From Oxalobacter aliiformigenes (GTDB lineage Bacteria; Pseudomonadota; Gammaproteobacteria; Burkholderiales; Burkholderiaceae_D), in assembly GCF_027116575.1 (NCBI RefSeq), contig NZ_CP098252.1:806001-870000 (forward strand): a stretch of DNA of 64,000 nt. The letters run 5' to 3'. This document shows, in pieces, positions 47,463 through 56,683 of this stretch. Within the stretch, counting starts at the first letter, position 1. Each line of letters starts with the position of its first letter. Below the pieces are notes generated by a model. The model searched no databases. It was not told the origin of the DNA and saw only the letters and a program-made list of their open reading frames with translations. A program made the position numbers and the translations under genes.

Positions 47463-48095
47463 TCATGACCAGATATTCTCATGAATTCTGTCGTCAATCC
47501 GGATTTCCTTTTGCCGGTTGATATGCGCGTCGTCAGCGGCATATCCTATGGCAAGGAAACAGGTGAACTCATATTCTTCCGGAGCACCGACAATCCGTTT
47601 GACGTGTCCGGATTCGTCGCCGACAGGAATCCGGAAAGCGCATGACAGTCCTTCGGCTGTCGCCGCCAGCAGAATGTTTTCGACGGCAGCCCATGCCGAG
47701 GCGAAGAAATTGAGCGAACTCTGGTCGGCCGGCTGGCAAAGTGGATAATGTCTCTGGCGGAAAAAAGGGAGCACAAGGCAGTTGCTCTGAATCAGCATCC
47801 GTTGCTGCTTGGGCAGTGCATCCAGAAACATGGCATACGCATCCGGGTCCATCGTGCCGGCGGCGGCATCCAGTGTGGTCTGCTGGATGATCCGGGTGTT
47901 TTTCGCCACAGTGGATACAAGAGGGGCGATATTCTCACGGCCCCGTACGACGACGAATTCGAGTTGCCGCAAATGGTCGTTGCTGGGGGCCATAAATGCC
48001 GCCGCAAGTACTTTTTTCAGAACATCATGGCTGACTTCGCGTGTGGAAAAGTCGCGGACAGTACGTCTTTTTTTCAGAACATCATAAAATTCCAT
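47463..48095 (-). CDS. Nitroreductase-family flavoprotein
   Basis: A 210-residue protein from ATG 48095 (MEFYDVLKKRRTVRDFSTRE), with AAAGGAT upstream. FMN-binding features are the N-terminal KRRTVRDF, APSNDHLRQLEFVVV and the C-terminal GLSCAFRIPVGDE...EYEFTCFLAIGYA blocks. Members reduce nitro groups, quinones or related substrates with NAD(P)H. It is divergent from an AraC-type regulator gene with about 120 bases between the starts, so it may be that regulator's target. Confidence 0.88.
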   Translation of the reverse strand: MEFYDVLKKRRTVRDFSTREVSHDVLKKVLAAAFMAPSNDHLRQLEFVVVRGRENIAPLVSTVAKNTRIIQQTTLDAAAGTMDPDAYAMFLDALPKQQRMLIQSNCLVLPFFRQRHYPLCQPADQSSLNFFASAWAAVENILLAATAEGLSCAFRIPVGDESGHVKRIVGAPEEYEFTCFLAIGYAADDAHINRQKEIRIDDRIHENIWS

Positions 48096-48214
48096 CGTTG
48101 GATCCTTTCGGTTTCTTGTGAAATATTGCGATAATAATAACAAGGCCACTTGCCGGAAATTTGCGTCATATTTGTGAATAGTTGTCGTATATTTGCAAGA
48201 AACCGCTTGTCGTG

Positions 48215-49131
48215 ATGGAAAAAACCGTTATCCCGTATACGCTGCCAGAAGTTGAGAATCATTCTTTTTTTTTATAGACCGAAGCATTCCGCCATCCGTG
48301 GAAGCCGGGCTTCACCGTCATGATGCCTGGGAGCTATATTGTGTTACACATGGTTACGGAAACAGATTTGCCGGAGATACCTTGCAACCGTTTTCGGCAG
48401 GCGATGTGGCATTGATCCCTCCGTCAATGGTTCACTACTGGAACTATGTCCCTTCCTCGGCGGATGCTTTCGGAAATATCCGTTATCTGATGGTCGCATT
48501 CAGCCACTCGTTTGTGCAAAATTGTGTGAAAGTGTTTCCCGAATTGCGCAATAGACTGTCGGGATTGGCATATCCGGTCGATGCACTGAAGTTCGGTACT
48601 TCGACGGCAGTGATGATCCGCGATATTCTGGAAAAAATGGCAGGTATGGACGAATTGGGGAGGTTGTGTGAAATGTTGCGCCTTCTTCCTGTCGTGTTTC
48701 TTTCATTTGACCATACTGTCGCCGGAAAACATGTCCGGATGGAGCGGAGTATAAGACGGATGCAGCGTATCTCGGCCTATGTCATGGCCCATTATATGCA
48801 TCCGATTTCGTTGGACGAGATTGCCGCCGAAGTCGGAATGAACCGTTCGGCTTTCTGTTCGTTTTTCAGGCGTGCCAAGGGGATGACTTTTGTCCAGTTC
48901 GTTACCCGGTATCGTCTCGATACAGCATGTGAATTGCTGAAACATTCCGAAAAACGGGTTTCAGAGATAGCTTATCTGGTAGGCTTTAACGATTTTCCAC
49001 ATTTCGTTCGAGTATTTACGAAGGTTCTGGGCCAGTCTCCTGGAAAATACCGGAAACGGTTCCGTCCTTCCGGTTTCCATCCGCAGGATGTTTCCGAAGT
49101 ACCGGGAGGCAGAACCAACATTCGTGTTTGA
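48215..49131 (+). CDS. AraC-family transcription regulator, apparently frameshifted in a T9 tract
   Basis: The main open frame begins at a GTG at 48298 and encodes an AraC cupin domain (LHRHDAWELYCVTHGYGNRF, FSAGDVALIPPSMVHYW) and two C-terminal helix-turn-helices (ISLDEIAAEVGMNRSAFCSF; RVSEIAYLVGFNDFPHFVRV). That start would cut into the cupin and lacks a ribosome site. In another frame an ATG at 48215 encodes MEKTVIPYTLPEVENHSFF and then stops at TAG (48275-48277) just after nine T residues at 48265-48273. With ten Ts the two join as ENHSFFFIDRSIPPSVEAG, a normal AraC N-terminus. So the gene is a sequencing error, a phase-variable tract or a recent pseudogene. The ligand is unknown; the divergent nitroreductase is the likely target. 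Confidence 0.82.
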
Positions 49132-49332
49132 TGTCCCGGCCGGGATAACCGGGGTATTTTCAGGCGTACCTGAAAAAACGAACCAAAAACAGCGTCGTGA
49201 TTTGCCGGAAACAAAAAGTCCGCGAAAACAGGGCGGAACGAAAGGATCGGATGTTGTCCGGCATGGCCGGAATGCCGACAGGATGCTGGCCGTAGAAAGA
49301 ATTCTTGCCGGTCGTACCTTTTTTCCGGAGGG

Positions 49333-49704
49333 TCAGTTTTCGGGATAAGGCATGGGGATATTGTCGTTCAGATTCAGGAACCCCTTGATGATCCGCCAGG
49401 CATACCATGCCCAGGCCAGTACCCAGATGATGAAAGCGACGGGAATGCCGATCAGGGTAAAGTACAGGATCCATCCCAGCGCTCCCCAGATGAAGTACCA
49501 CCAGAAAGACCGGATTTGCCAGGTATGGTGCGTATAGACGAATGTATTGACCGCTTTCGGCCGGGCCAGATAGTTCAGGATGAGGGGGATGAACGACAGC
49601 ATTCCCAGTGTCAGCAGAAAACATACGGCATGGAACACATAAAGCCACCAGGCGGTGGCACGCAATGTATTGATATAAGGGGAGTGGTAAATTTCACTTG
49701 CCAT
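49333..49704 (-). CDS. Small inner-membrane protein, DUF4870-like
   Basis: A 123-residue protein from ATG 49704 (MASEIYHSPYINTLRATAWW), with GAAAGGA upstream. Three hydrophobic helices are visible: WWLYVFHAVCFLLTLGMLSF, a middle one around IRSFWWYFIWGALGWILYFT, and IPVAFIIWVLAWAWYAWRII. They are separated by NYLARPKAVNTFVYTHHTWQ, a pattern like the DUF4870 family of small proteobacterial membrane proteins. The function is unknown. Confidence 0.72.
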   Translation of the reverse strand: MASEIYHSPYINTLRATAWWLYVFHAVCFLLTLGMLSFIPLILNYLARPKAVNTFVYTHHTWQIRSFWWYFIWGALGWILYFTLIGIPVAFIIWVLAWAWYAWRIIKGFLNLNDNIPMPYPEN

Positions 49705-50339
49705 GATGGTCCTTTCAATATGACGGATATTCTTTGGATCGGAAATGGAGAAGGAAGTTTTCCCTGAAAGGAAAAAGTCTTTTGTCCTATATCGGAATAT
49801 AAACGGAAAGGCCTGGCAAAAGATTCGGATGATATGCCTGACGGGTACTGGTACGGAACTGTGCAACGGAATTATGTGCCGCTTGCCGCATGAATGAATT
49901 GTTTTTCCCGGTTTTCAGAGAGCGGGAAACAACACATCTTTTCAGATCCGTTTCGAAAAGCTGACAGAACAACACGACAGGTTACCTTTAAGGTTCGGTA
50001 AGTATAAACGATTACAGGGAGTTGTAAAAATCATACAGTTGATATGCTGTTATGAAAATCAACGGATCGGCTAACAGGCATTAACGGACACACAAAAACA
50101 GGTAAACAAAACAAATTGCCATCCTATATTTATTCAAAGTAGACAAGCTGTTAATGATACCGAAGTATCTTCGTAACAGACAAGGAATGTGGGTTTTATC
50201 ACACAAAAACAGATTTCATGATTTATCAATTAAATCAGTGTGTTGGAAAAAATGAAATGTCCGTTAATGCCTGATTGCGGACATTAAGAAGCATAAAAGG
50301 AGGGAACAGAATCGCCATCCGTGAAGGAAAGAGGCGAAG
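49705..50339. other. AT-rich upstream region of the autotransporter
   Basis: About 635 bases without a gene. The section from 50000 to 50290 is very AT-rich and holds a 16-bp inverted repeat (50075-50090 and 50258-50273), a 13-bp direct repeat CACACAAAAACAG (50089-50101 and 50200-50212) and the palindrome CGAAG-TAT-CTTCG near 50161-50173. No open frame of note is present. Confidence 0.6.
50075..50273. repeat. 16-bp perfect inverted repeat flanking 167 bp, upstream of the autotransporter
   Basis: CAGGCATTAACGGACA at 50075-50090 is matched by its exact reverse complement TGTCCGTTAATGCCTG at 50258-50273. The enclosed AT-rich DNA carries a promoter-like pair on the minus strand (TTGTCT, 18 bases, TATCAT; plus coordinates 50154-50183 approximately). 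The right arm ends 66 bases before the autotransporter ATG. No target-site duplication flanks the arms. Candidate invertible segment, regulator site pair or MITE. Confidence 0.75.
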
Positions 50340-53078
50340 ATGAGAAGAAGAAAGAAAATCCCGGATTATACGAAAAAGGCATGGCCGATCGAAACAGGAA
50401 ACACATGCGGGAGATTCCGCATGACTTTACTGGGAGCGGCGCTATGCCTGATTTTTCCGGTACTGGCAACAGGTACAGAATACACAGGCCAGATTACAGG
50501 AGACCAGACATTCAGCGACGGCGATACCGTACATGTCACAACCGGCCCGGCGATTCTGCATGACTGGTCAAAAAACAAGGTTCCATCGCAGACCATCAGC
50601 GGGACCGGCAAAATTGACGTGACCGCAGAGTCAGGAGGAGCCATCTCCAACAAATACACGAGCGGACACGATCCTTTTACCCAGACATTCGAAATCGATC
50701 TGGGGACAGTGACGGGTTCCTCGAACGTCATCTCCAATAGCGGCAACTATAACTACAATACATCCGATTCCGGTGTCCAGACATTCCAGAATATCGACAA
50801 GATCGTCGTGACAAGCAAAACCGGAGCCGGTATTGTCAATTCGAACGGAGGGCACCAGACAGTCAACGGGAAAATCGGTTCCATCGAAACATCCTACGAC
50901 ACCGGTGACAGTACGGCGAAAGGGATATCCAATACCGGGAACGGAAACATCAAACTGGACAACAGCAAGCAATACATCCATTCAGTCGGCAATATCGGTT
51001 CGGCCGAAGCCCGTTTCGGCGTCGGCATTCTTTCCCAGCAGGCAACCCATCAGGAGATTGGTTCCGTAGGCGACATCTATGCACGGACTTACGGTATCCA
51101 GAATACACTCGCCGATATCGGAGACCAGATCATCGGTTCAGTCGGAACGATCGACGTCGGCTATGCCAATGCCGGCAAAATAGTCGGCGCAGCCATTTAC
51201 AGCCAGTCCAATACCGGAAACACAGTGGACAACGACAAAGGCGGAGTACCATTGGCCGGGAAACAAGTCATCGGAATGAAAGGCGATATCAAGACACTCA
51301 ATGCCTATGGTATCCGCAATCTGGGAGGCGTACAGGAAATCACGGCGCTCAGACAAGGAGGAATTACCATCGATGCCCGGGGAGATGAGAGCCTCACCGA
51401 CACGCCGGTATATGCCCTTGCCGTAAAATCGGCCTCATACAATTACATGACAGAAGCCCATGCCGATACAGCCCTGAAAGGTTCTTTCGATATCGCTCAT
51501 GGAGATGTCCTGATAGCTCACGAAGTAAAAAATGGCGTGATCAACAGAGGAATCCTGAGACTGAAACAGGGAGATACAACCTACGAAAAAAGCGACGGGA
51601 CAATAGGAGTGGACAACACCCTGACCCTGCATGACAGCACTTTCCAGGTAGACAAGGAATCCATACTGGAAATGGATGACAAAGGGTACAACATCATAAC
51701 AGGGAAACAGAAAATAGACGTTCAGGGAACATACCGTGGCAACGGGACATTCATCTTCCGTTCAGACAATACAGTTCTTCCATCCGGCACACAGCAGTCG
51801 GAAGCGGCAACAATCGACGGCGGGCCCGTGCTGTTAAAAACAGTGACACGTTCTGACAGCGGTACGCAAAGTACCGTCAATATCCAGTATGGTGAAACCG
51901 GAAAATACACCAGTGACAACGTCCAGTCGAAAGAAGAAGCCTTCTCGCTGCTGAAAGGAGCGGCCAACAAAATCTACGTCAATGAAGGCATAGAAAACAT
52001 AGGAGGAGGACAAAACGCCGCAGGAAAAGTCTATATGCGGGAAGGAAAAATCCATTCCTGGAGCGCCAACTACTATTTCGACAAGACCGGTGTCGTACAG
52101 GGCAAAGACGGCATATCGGAAAGCGATTATACCTGGGAAGGAACCATTGACCGTCTGGAAGACAAAGAAACCTCGACGATGACAGGAATAGACGCATCGG
52201 CGATGATCAACTACTTTGCGTGGAGACAGGAAACAGAAACCCTGACGCAGAGACTGGGAGACATCAGGAACTACCCGCGCCAGCAAGGAGGTTGGGCACG
52301 CGTCTATGCGGCGCGCAGCAAATACGACAAGGGCAACCACTACTTCAGAAACGACTACCGTGCCCTCCAGTTCGGCTATGACAGACCGGTCGGAAACAAT
52401 GGCTGGATCATGGGAGGAGCCTTGAGCTACACCGATGGAGACAGCGACCTGAAAAACGGAGGAGACGCCGACAACTGGATGCTGACAGGAGCCGTATACG
52501 GGACCTGGCACAACGAAAAAGGGCATTACGTCGATCTGGTAGGAAAAGTGACCCGGATGCACAACAAATACAAAGTCATCAGCGACGAGCGGGAATTCGA
52601 GACCAAGGGAAGCAACAGCAACTGGGCCTACTCCATCAGTGCGGAATACGGCAGACGATTCCGGAACCGGGAAAACGGCTATTTTGCCGAACCGCAAATC
52701 CAGATGACCCTGGGAAGAATAGAAGGATCAGACTACAAGACAAACAACGGAATCCATATAGAACAGGACAGCATAAACAGCGCGATAGGAAGAATAGGCG
52801 TGGCATTCGGCCGGCAACTGGAAAAAGGAAGCTACTTCATCCGTCTGGATGGGCTGCATGAATTCGACGGAAAAATGGAATCCACCTTCCGTGAAGACAA
52901 CGGAAGCCCGAACAGGAGCCACATTGACTTCAGCGATACCTGGGGAGAAGTGTCAGTGGGAGGGAACTGGCAGTTTGACAGGAAATCGTTTGGATATGCC
53001 CAAGTGAAAAGATCATTTGCGGCGGACATCGAAACCCAATACCGGGTGGATATCGGAATCCGGTATCTGCTGGATTGA
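50340..53078 (+). CDS. Autotransporter (type Va) outer-membrane protein
   Basis: A 912-residue protein from ATG 50340, with AGGAAAGAGGCG upstream. A long basic N-terminal extension leads into a hydrophobic signal (MTLLGAALCLIFPVLATG, residues about 28-45). The passenger (about 46-630) is rich in Gly, Asn, Thr and Asp with recurring GSVG.I / G..NI.. units, as in a beta-helix. The barrel starts near 633 (GGWARVYAARSKYDKGNHYF) and runs to the end, with alternating strands and aromatic girdles (YGRRFRNRENGYFAEPQIQM; VSVGGNWQFDRKSFGYAQVK). It ends in YLLD rather than the more usual aromatic residue. It is probably an adhesin or surface protein; no protease triad is evident. The coding strand favours GGA and ACA codons more than its neighbours. 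Confidence 0.9.
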   Translation: MRRRKKIPDYTKKAWPIETGNTCGRFRMTLLGAALCLIFPVLATGTEYTGQITGDQTFSDGDTVHVTTGPAILHDWSKNKVPSQTISGTGKIDVTAESGGAISNKYTSGHDPFTQTFEIDLGTVTGSSNVISNSGNYNYNTSDSGVQTFQNIDKIVVTSKTGAGIVNSNGGHQTVNGKIGSIETSYDTGDSTAKGISNTGNGNIKLDNSKQYIHSVGNIGSAEARFGVGILSQQATHQEIGSVGDIYARTYGIQNTLADIGDQIIGSVGTIDVGYANAGKIVGAAIYSQSNTGNTVDNDKGGVPLAGKQVIGMKGDIKTLNAYGIRNLGGVQEITALRQGGITIDARGDESLTDTPVYALAVKSASYNYMTEAHADTALKGSFDIAHGDVLIAHEVKNGVINRGILRLKQGDTTYEKSDGTIGVDNTLTLHDSTFQVDKESILEMDDKGYNIITGKQKIDVQGTYRGNGTFIFRSDNTVLPSGTQQSEAATIDGGPVLLKTVTRSDSGTQSTVNIQYGETGKYTSDNVQSKEEAFSLLKGAANKIYVNEGIENIGGGQNAAGKVYMREGKIHSWSANYYFDKTGVVQGKDGISESDYTWEGTIDRLEDKETSTMTGIDASAMINYFAWRQETETLTQRLGDIRNYPRQQGGWARVYAARSKYDKGNHYFRNDYRALQFGYDRPVGNNGWIMGGALSYTDGDSDLKNGGDADNWMLTGAVYGTWHNEKGHYVDLVGKVTRMHNKYKVISDEREFETKGSNSNWAYSISAEYGRRFRNRENGYFAEPQIQMTLGRIEGSDYKTNNGIHIEQDSINSAIGRIGVAFGRQLEKGSYFIRLDGLHEFDGKMESTFREDNGSPNRSHIDFSDTWGEVSVGGNWQFDRKSFGYAQVKRSFAADIETQYRVDIGIRYLLD

Positions 53079-53106
53079 GCCAGCCAGAAAAGCCCGGAAA
53101 AACCGG

Positions 53107-53135
53107 AAAACGGCTCCACCAGGGAGCCGTTTTTT
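53107..53135 (+). terminator. Intrinsic terminator of the autotransporter gene
   Basis: AAAACGGCTCC-ACCAG-GGAGCCGTTTT plus further T residues, about 30 bases downstream of the stop. Confidence 0.9.
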
Positions 53136-53172
53136 CATTATGGAAACCGGTCTGACGGATCTTTACGGGCGG

Positions 53173-54018
53173 TCACCGGTTTTCGCCGGCCATTTCGTCC
53201 TTAGAGGCGGAGGTCTCTTTCGATTTACGGTTGACGGGGACGGTCTGGAACAGGCGGCCGGGGGCTTTGCTGAAGGCCGGATTGATCAGATGAACACCGT
53301 GTACCCGCTTGATGGCGCAAATCAGATAGACCGCACCGAGGTAGGGCCACCACCGGTTGCCGGTCTTTTCCATAAAGGCGAACCGCCTCAGCCAGCGCCG
53401 GGTGCGACAGGGGGGACGGTAACAGCCGAAATAGCCGCGGCTGATTTCGAAGTTCAGCAGTTTCAGCCAGTCTTTCAGGCGGGACAGGCTCAAAAACTCG
53501 GCGTATTCCGGCAAAAAACGGTTGCCTGACAACCGGCTGAAATGCTGCCGGATTCCCCAGAGACTTGCCGGATTGAATCCGCTGATGATGACCTGTCCTT
53601 CCGGAATCAGGACACGATTGACTTCCCGCAGTATCTGGTGGGGAGAACGGGCGAATTCAAAAGCATGCGGCAAGACGATCAGGTCGATGGACTCGGAGGC
53701 GAAAGGCAGCTCGTCGATATCGTGGACGAGAGATATTCTGACGGAATCGCTGTCGGGGTCGCTGAAATGGCCGGTTTCCTGCATCTGACGGATTTCGGAT
53801 TCCGGCATGAAGGGGTGGGTGTACCAGCGGTTCGTCATCCGGTTTTCCTGCAGGGTGTTGATTTCGGGAAAACCGATCTGTACGGCGTTGAATCCGAAAA
53901 TGTCTGCGGAAAGGGTCTGGAAATGATTTTCTTCCCATCCGAGGATGTATTGGCCGACCGGAGTCATCAGCCAGTCGTGCATGGTCTGGATTTTCTTCCT
54001 GGTACGGGATTTCTTCAT
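53173..54018 (-). CDS. Class I SAM-dependent methyltransferase-like protein
   Basis: A 281-residue protein; I take ATG 54018 (MKKSRTRKKIQTMHDWLMTP), with another ATG seven codons upstream possible. The core resembles the betaproteobacterial methyltransferase usually found with gloB and rnhA: VGQYILGWEENHFQTLSADI, LPFASESIDLIVLPHAFEFA, HQILREVNRVLIPEGQVIIS and GFNPASLWGIRQ. The glycine-rich SAM loop is poorly conserved (IFGFNAVQIGFP), as in that subgroup. The substrate is unknown. Here it lies about 7 kb away from gloB and rnhA. It is convergent with the autotransporter. Confidence 0.82.
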   Translation of the reverse strand: MKKSRTRKKIQTMHDWLMTPVGQYILGWEENHFQTLSADIFGFNAVQIGFPEINTLQENRMTNRWYTHPFMPESEIRQMQETGHFSDPDSDSVRISLVHDIDELPFASESIDLIVLPHAFEFARSPHQILREVNRVLIPEGQVIISGFNPASLWGIRQHFSRLSGNRFLPEYAEFLSLSRLKDWLKLLNFEISRGYFGCYRPPCRTRRWLRRFAFMEKTGNRWWPYLGAVYLICAIKRVHGVHLINPAFSKAPGRLFQTVPVNRKSKETSASKDEMAGENR

Positions 54019-54218
54019 GTCGGTTCTTTCGGGCGGCATGTGCCGCAAGGAGGTCTGTTTGCCATGACCGGTTTTCCGGACAGTTAAAATCGCAGGAGAA
54101 AGCTGGAAAAAGACGGTTCCGATACGAATGAAACCATTTCATTCTACTGGTTCACGAGGATGAAGACTACTGTCTTTTGCAAAAATCTCCAAGAAAAAAC
54201 ATTCTGTTTTGCGGGTTC

Positions 54219-54248
54219 TTGACGCAGGCAGGATTGCAGGGAAATAAT
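54219..54248 (+). promoter_or_regulatory. Candidate promoter of the CBS-domain gene
   Basis: TTGACG at 54219-54224 and AATAAT at 54243-54248 with an 18-base spacer, about 115 bases before the ATG. The rest of the 54019-54362 gap shows nothing else recognised. Confidence 0.5.
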
Positions 54249-54362
54249 TTTTTGAGACACTGCGTTTATAAGGTATCCTGTCATGAGAGATGCCAGCCGG
54301 ATTCATGGAATCCGCCGCCGTTTACGGTTCTTGTTTTTGACAGAAAATAAGGAGAGAGAAAG

Positions 54363-54815
54363 ATGCAGATTGGACATATTTGTTCGAATAACGTCGTGAC
54401 TTGCAGTTCGAATACCACGGTACTGGAAGCGGCGCAACTGATGCGGCGCAATCACGTCGGGACGCTGATTGTGGTCGAGGAAGTCAACGGCATGCTGGTT
54501 CCGCAGGGAATCGTGACCGACCGCGATATCGTTGTCGTGGTTCTGGCCGAAGGACTGGATCCGAAGAGCATCAAGGTGATCGATATCATGAAGGTCGAGT
54601 TGATGACGGCGGTCGAAACGGAAGACGTTTTCGAAACTGTGGAAAGAATGCGTTTCAAGGGAGTTCGCCGTATTCCCATCGTGGACAAGATGGGAGGTCT
54701 GGTTGGTATCGTCAGCGTGGACGATATCTGGAAGTTCCTTTCGAAGGAAATCAGCGAGCTGGCGGATGTCACTACGCGCCAGCAGACCCGGGAAAAGGTG
54801 GCGCGTCGCCGCTGA
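54363..54815 (+). CDS. Twin CBS-domain protein
   Basis: A 150-residue protein from ATG 54363 following GGAGAGAGAAAG. It consists of two CBS repeats: VTCSSNTTVLEAAQLMRRNH then GTLIVVEE...QGIVTDRDIV, and AVETEDVFETVERMRFKGVR then RIPIVDKMGGLVGIVSVDDI. Such stand-alone pairs bind adenine nucleotides and sense energy state. No effector domain is attached. It is convergent with the c-di-GMP gene that follows. Confidence 0.92.
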   Translation: MQIGHICSNNVVTCSSNTTVLEAAQLMRRNHVGTLIVVEEVNGMLVPQGIVTDRDIVVVVLAEGLDPKSIKVIDIMKVELMTAVETEDVFETVERMRFKGVRRIPIVDKMGGLVGIVSVDDIWKFLSKEISELADVTTRQQTREKVARRR

Positions 54816-54922
54816 TTTTCGTAATGGGCAAAGCATGGAACGGAGGCTGCATGGCAGTCTCCGTTTTTATGGAGGGGAAGGCTCGGGAAACAGCTGTTCG
54901 GGCCGGTGTTACAAGATGATGG

Positions 54923-56683
54923 CTATGGCTGTTGGGGGAACGGGTTTTCCGGATGATGGTTGTCCAGAAAGATTTCCAGTTCGTCGGGGGGAAGAGGCGG
55001 GCTGCAAAGATATCCCTGAATCTGGTCGCAGCCTCTGGCGGCGAGAAAATCAAGCTGTTCCTGTGTGGAAACGCCCTCGGCGATCACCGGCATGTGCAGG
55101 GAATGCGCCATGACGATCGTCGATTCGATGATGGATTTCATGCCCTTGCTGGTAGCCATTTTCGTGATGAAGGAACTGTCTATTTTCAGGGAGTCGATCG
55201 GCAGGGACGATAGATAGCGGAGTGAGGAGTAGCCGGTTCCGAAATCGTCGATGGCAATCGCAATTCCCATTTGCCGGATGGCCGTGAGGTTGGCATGGAC
55301 TTCGTCCATGTCCTCGATCAGACTGCTTTCCGTGATTTCCAGTTCGAAAAGACCGGGCGGCAGACCGGTTTCGGCCAGAATCCGTTTCAGCGATTCTGGC
55401 AAGTGCGTCGAGTAAAGTTCACGGGTAGAAACATTGAAGGCCACGGGGATTTGTACGTTTCGGTTTTTTCCCCATGTAATCAGCTGGCAGGTGACGGTGT
55501 CCAGAACGATTTCCCCGATTTTCTCGATCAGGCCGATTTCTTCCGCTACCGGGATGAAGCCGGAGGCGGGGACAATGCCTTCACCCGGATGATTCCAGCG
55601 GATCAGGGCCTCCAGGCCGACGATTTCACCGGTTTTCAGTGAAAGGCGGGGCTGGTAGAACAGGACGAATTCGTCTTTTTCCAATGCACGGCGCAGTTCG
55701 GATTCAGTGATCAGTCTTTCTTTCGGAGTGATGTTCATGCCCGGGCTGAAAAAACGGACGACACTGGAACGTTTCCGGCGGGCTTCGGCAAGGGCGATGT
55801 CGGCATATTTGAGCAGGGTGCCGGCATCGGCTGCATCGCGCGGATACAGACTGCCGCCGATGGCGATGCCGATCGAGAGATCATGTCCGGAAAGCTGGAG
55901 CGGTTCGGTTACGGTTTTCATCATCCGGTTCGCGATGCATACGACATCTTCCATTCGGTCGATATTTTCGAGTACCACGATGAATTCATCTCCGCCGAGT
56001 CTGACGACAGTGTCGTTTTCATGGACGGCGTGGATCAGCCTTTTGGAAACCTGTTTCAGCAAGGCGTCGCCTGCATCGTGGCCGAGGCTTTCGTTGATGA
56101 TCTTGAAGCGGTTGATGTTGAGTTCGAGAATGCCGAGCATTTTGTTGTTCTGCCGGGTCCGTTCGATGGCGCCGTTGAGAAAACTGTCGAGATAGTTTCG
56201 GTTCGGCAGGGAAGTCAGTGGGTCGAACAGCGACAGGTGTTTCTCCGGAACCGGTTTGCCATCCGGATTGGCCGGGCGGGAAACGATGACGGCGAAATCG
56301 GGGTCGCCGTTGTCGTCGAGAACCAGACGGATGATGTTTTCCGTCAGGATATAATAGCCGTTTTTGTGCCGGAAACGGATTTCCACCTGGAACTGGCGCA
56401 TGGTGTACCACATGTCTTTCCAGGTGTGCTGGCTGTGGAAATAGGTATCGGGGTTGACCAGATCCTTGATAGTGCCTGGAAAAAATGACGGTGTATAACC
56501 GAGCATGTCGGCAAAACGGGAATTGACGAAGCGGATTTTTTCATCTTTTCCGATCTGTATAACGCCGACAGGAAGTTTGTCCAGCAGGAGCCGGTATGGT
56601 TCTTCGTGCCGGATTCCGTAACGGATGGCCATGGCGTCGGGAATGTCGCGGAAATGGCCGGACACATTCATGGAACTGGACAT
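54923..56683 (-). CDS. PAS-GGDEF-EAL protein, probable c-di-GMP phosphodiesterase
   Basis: A 586-residue protein from ATG 56683 after AAAGGAAA. It has one PAS domain (about 30-140; LLLDKLPVGVIQIGKDEKIR), then GGDEF and EAL. The GGDEF motif itself is intact (RLGGDEFIVV near 229), but the metal-binding DxD of the first strand is replaced by NIN (LELNINRFKIINESLGH near 191), which should disable cyclase activity. The EAL domain is intact: EALIRW near 357, ELEITES, IDDFGTGYSS, SLKIDSSF, AEGVST and GCDQIQGYLCS. It therefore probably degrades c-di-GMP, with the GGDEF as a GTP sensor. It is followed upstream by a paralogue. Confidence 0.9.
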   Translation of the reverse strand: MSSSMNVSGHFRDIPDAMAIRYGIRHEEPYRLLLDKLPVGVIQIGKDEKIRFVNSRFADMLGYTPSFFPGTIKDLVNPDTYFHSQHTWKDMWYTMRQFQVEIRFRHKNGYYILTENIIRLVLDDNGDPDFAVIVSRPANPDGKPVPEKHLSLFDPLTSLPNRNYLDSFLNGAIERTRQNNKMLGILELNINRFKIINESLGHDAGDALLKQVSKRLIHAVHENDTVVRLGGDEFIVVLENIDRMEDVVCIANRMMKTVTEPLQLSGHDLSIGIAIGGSLYPRDAADAGTLLKYADIALAEARRKRSSVVRFFSPGMNITPKERLITESELRRALEKDEFVLFYQPRLSLKTGEIVGLEALIRWNHPGEGIVPASGFIPVAEEIGLIEKIGEIVLDTVTCQLITWGKNRNVQIPVAFNVSTRELYSTHLPESLKRILAETGLPPGLFELEITESSLIEDMDEVHANLTAIRQMGIAIAIDDFGTGYSSLRYLSSLPIDSLKIDSSFITKMATSKGMKSIIESTIVMAHSLHMPVIAEGVSTQEQLDFLAARGCDQIQGYLCSPPLPPDELEIFLDNHHPENPFPQQP

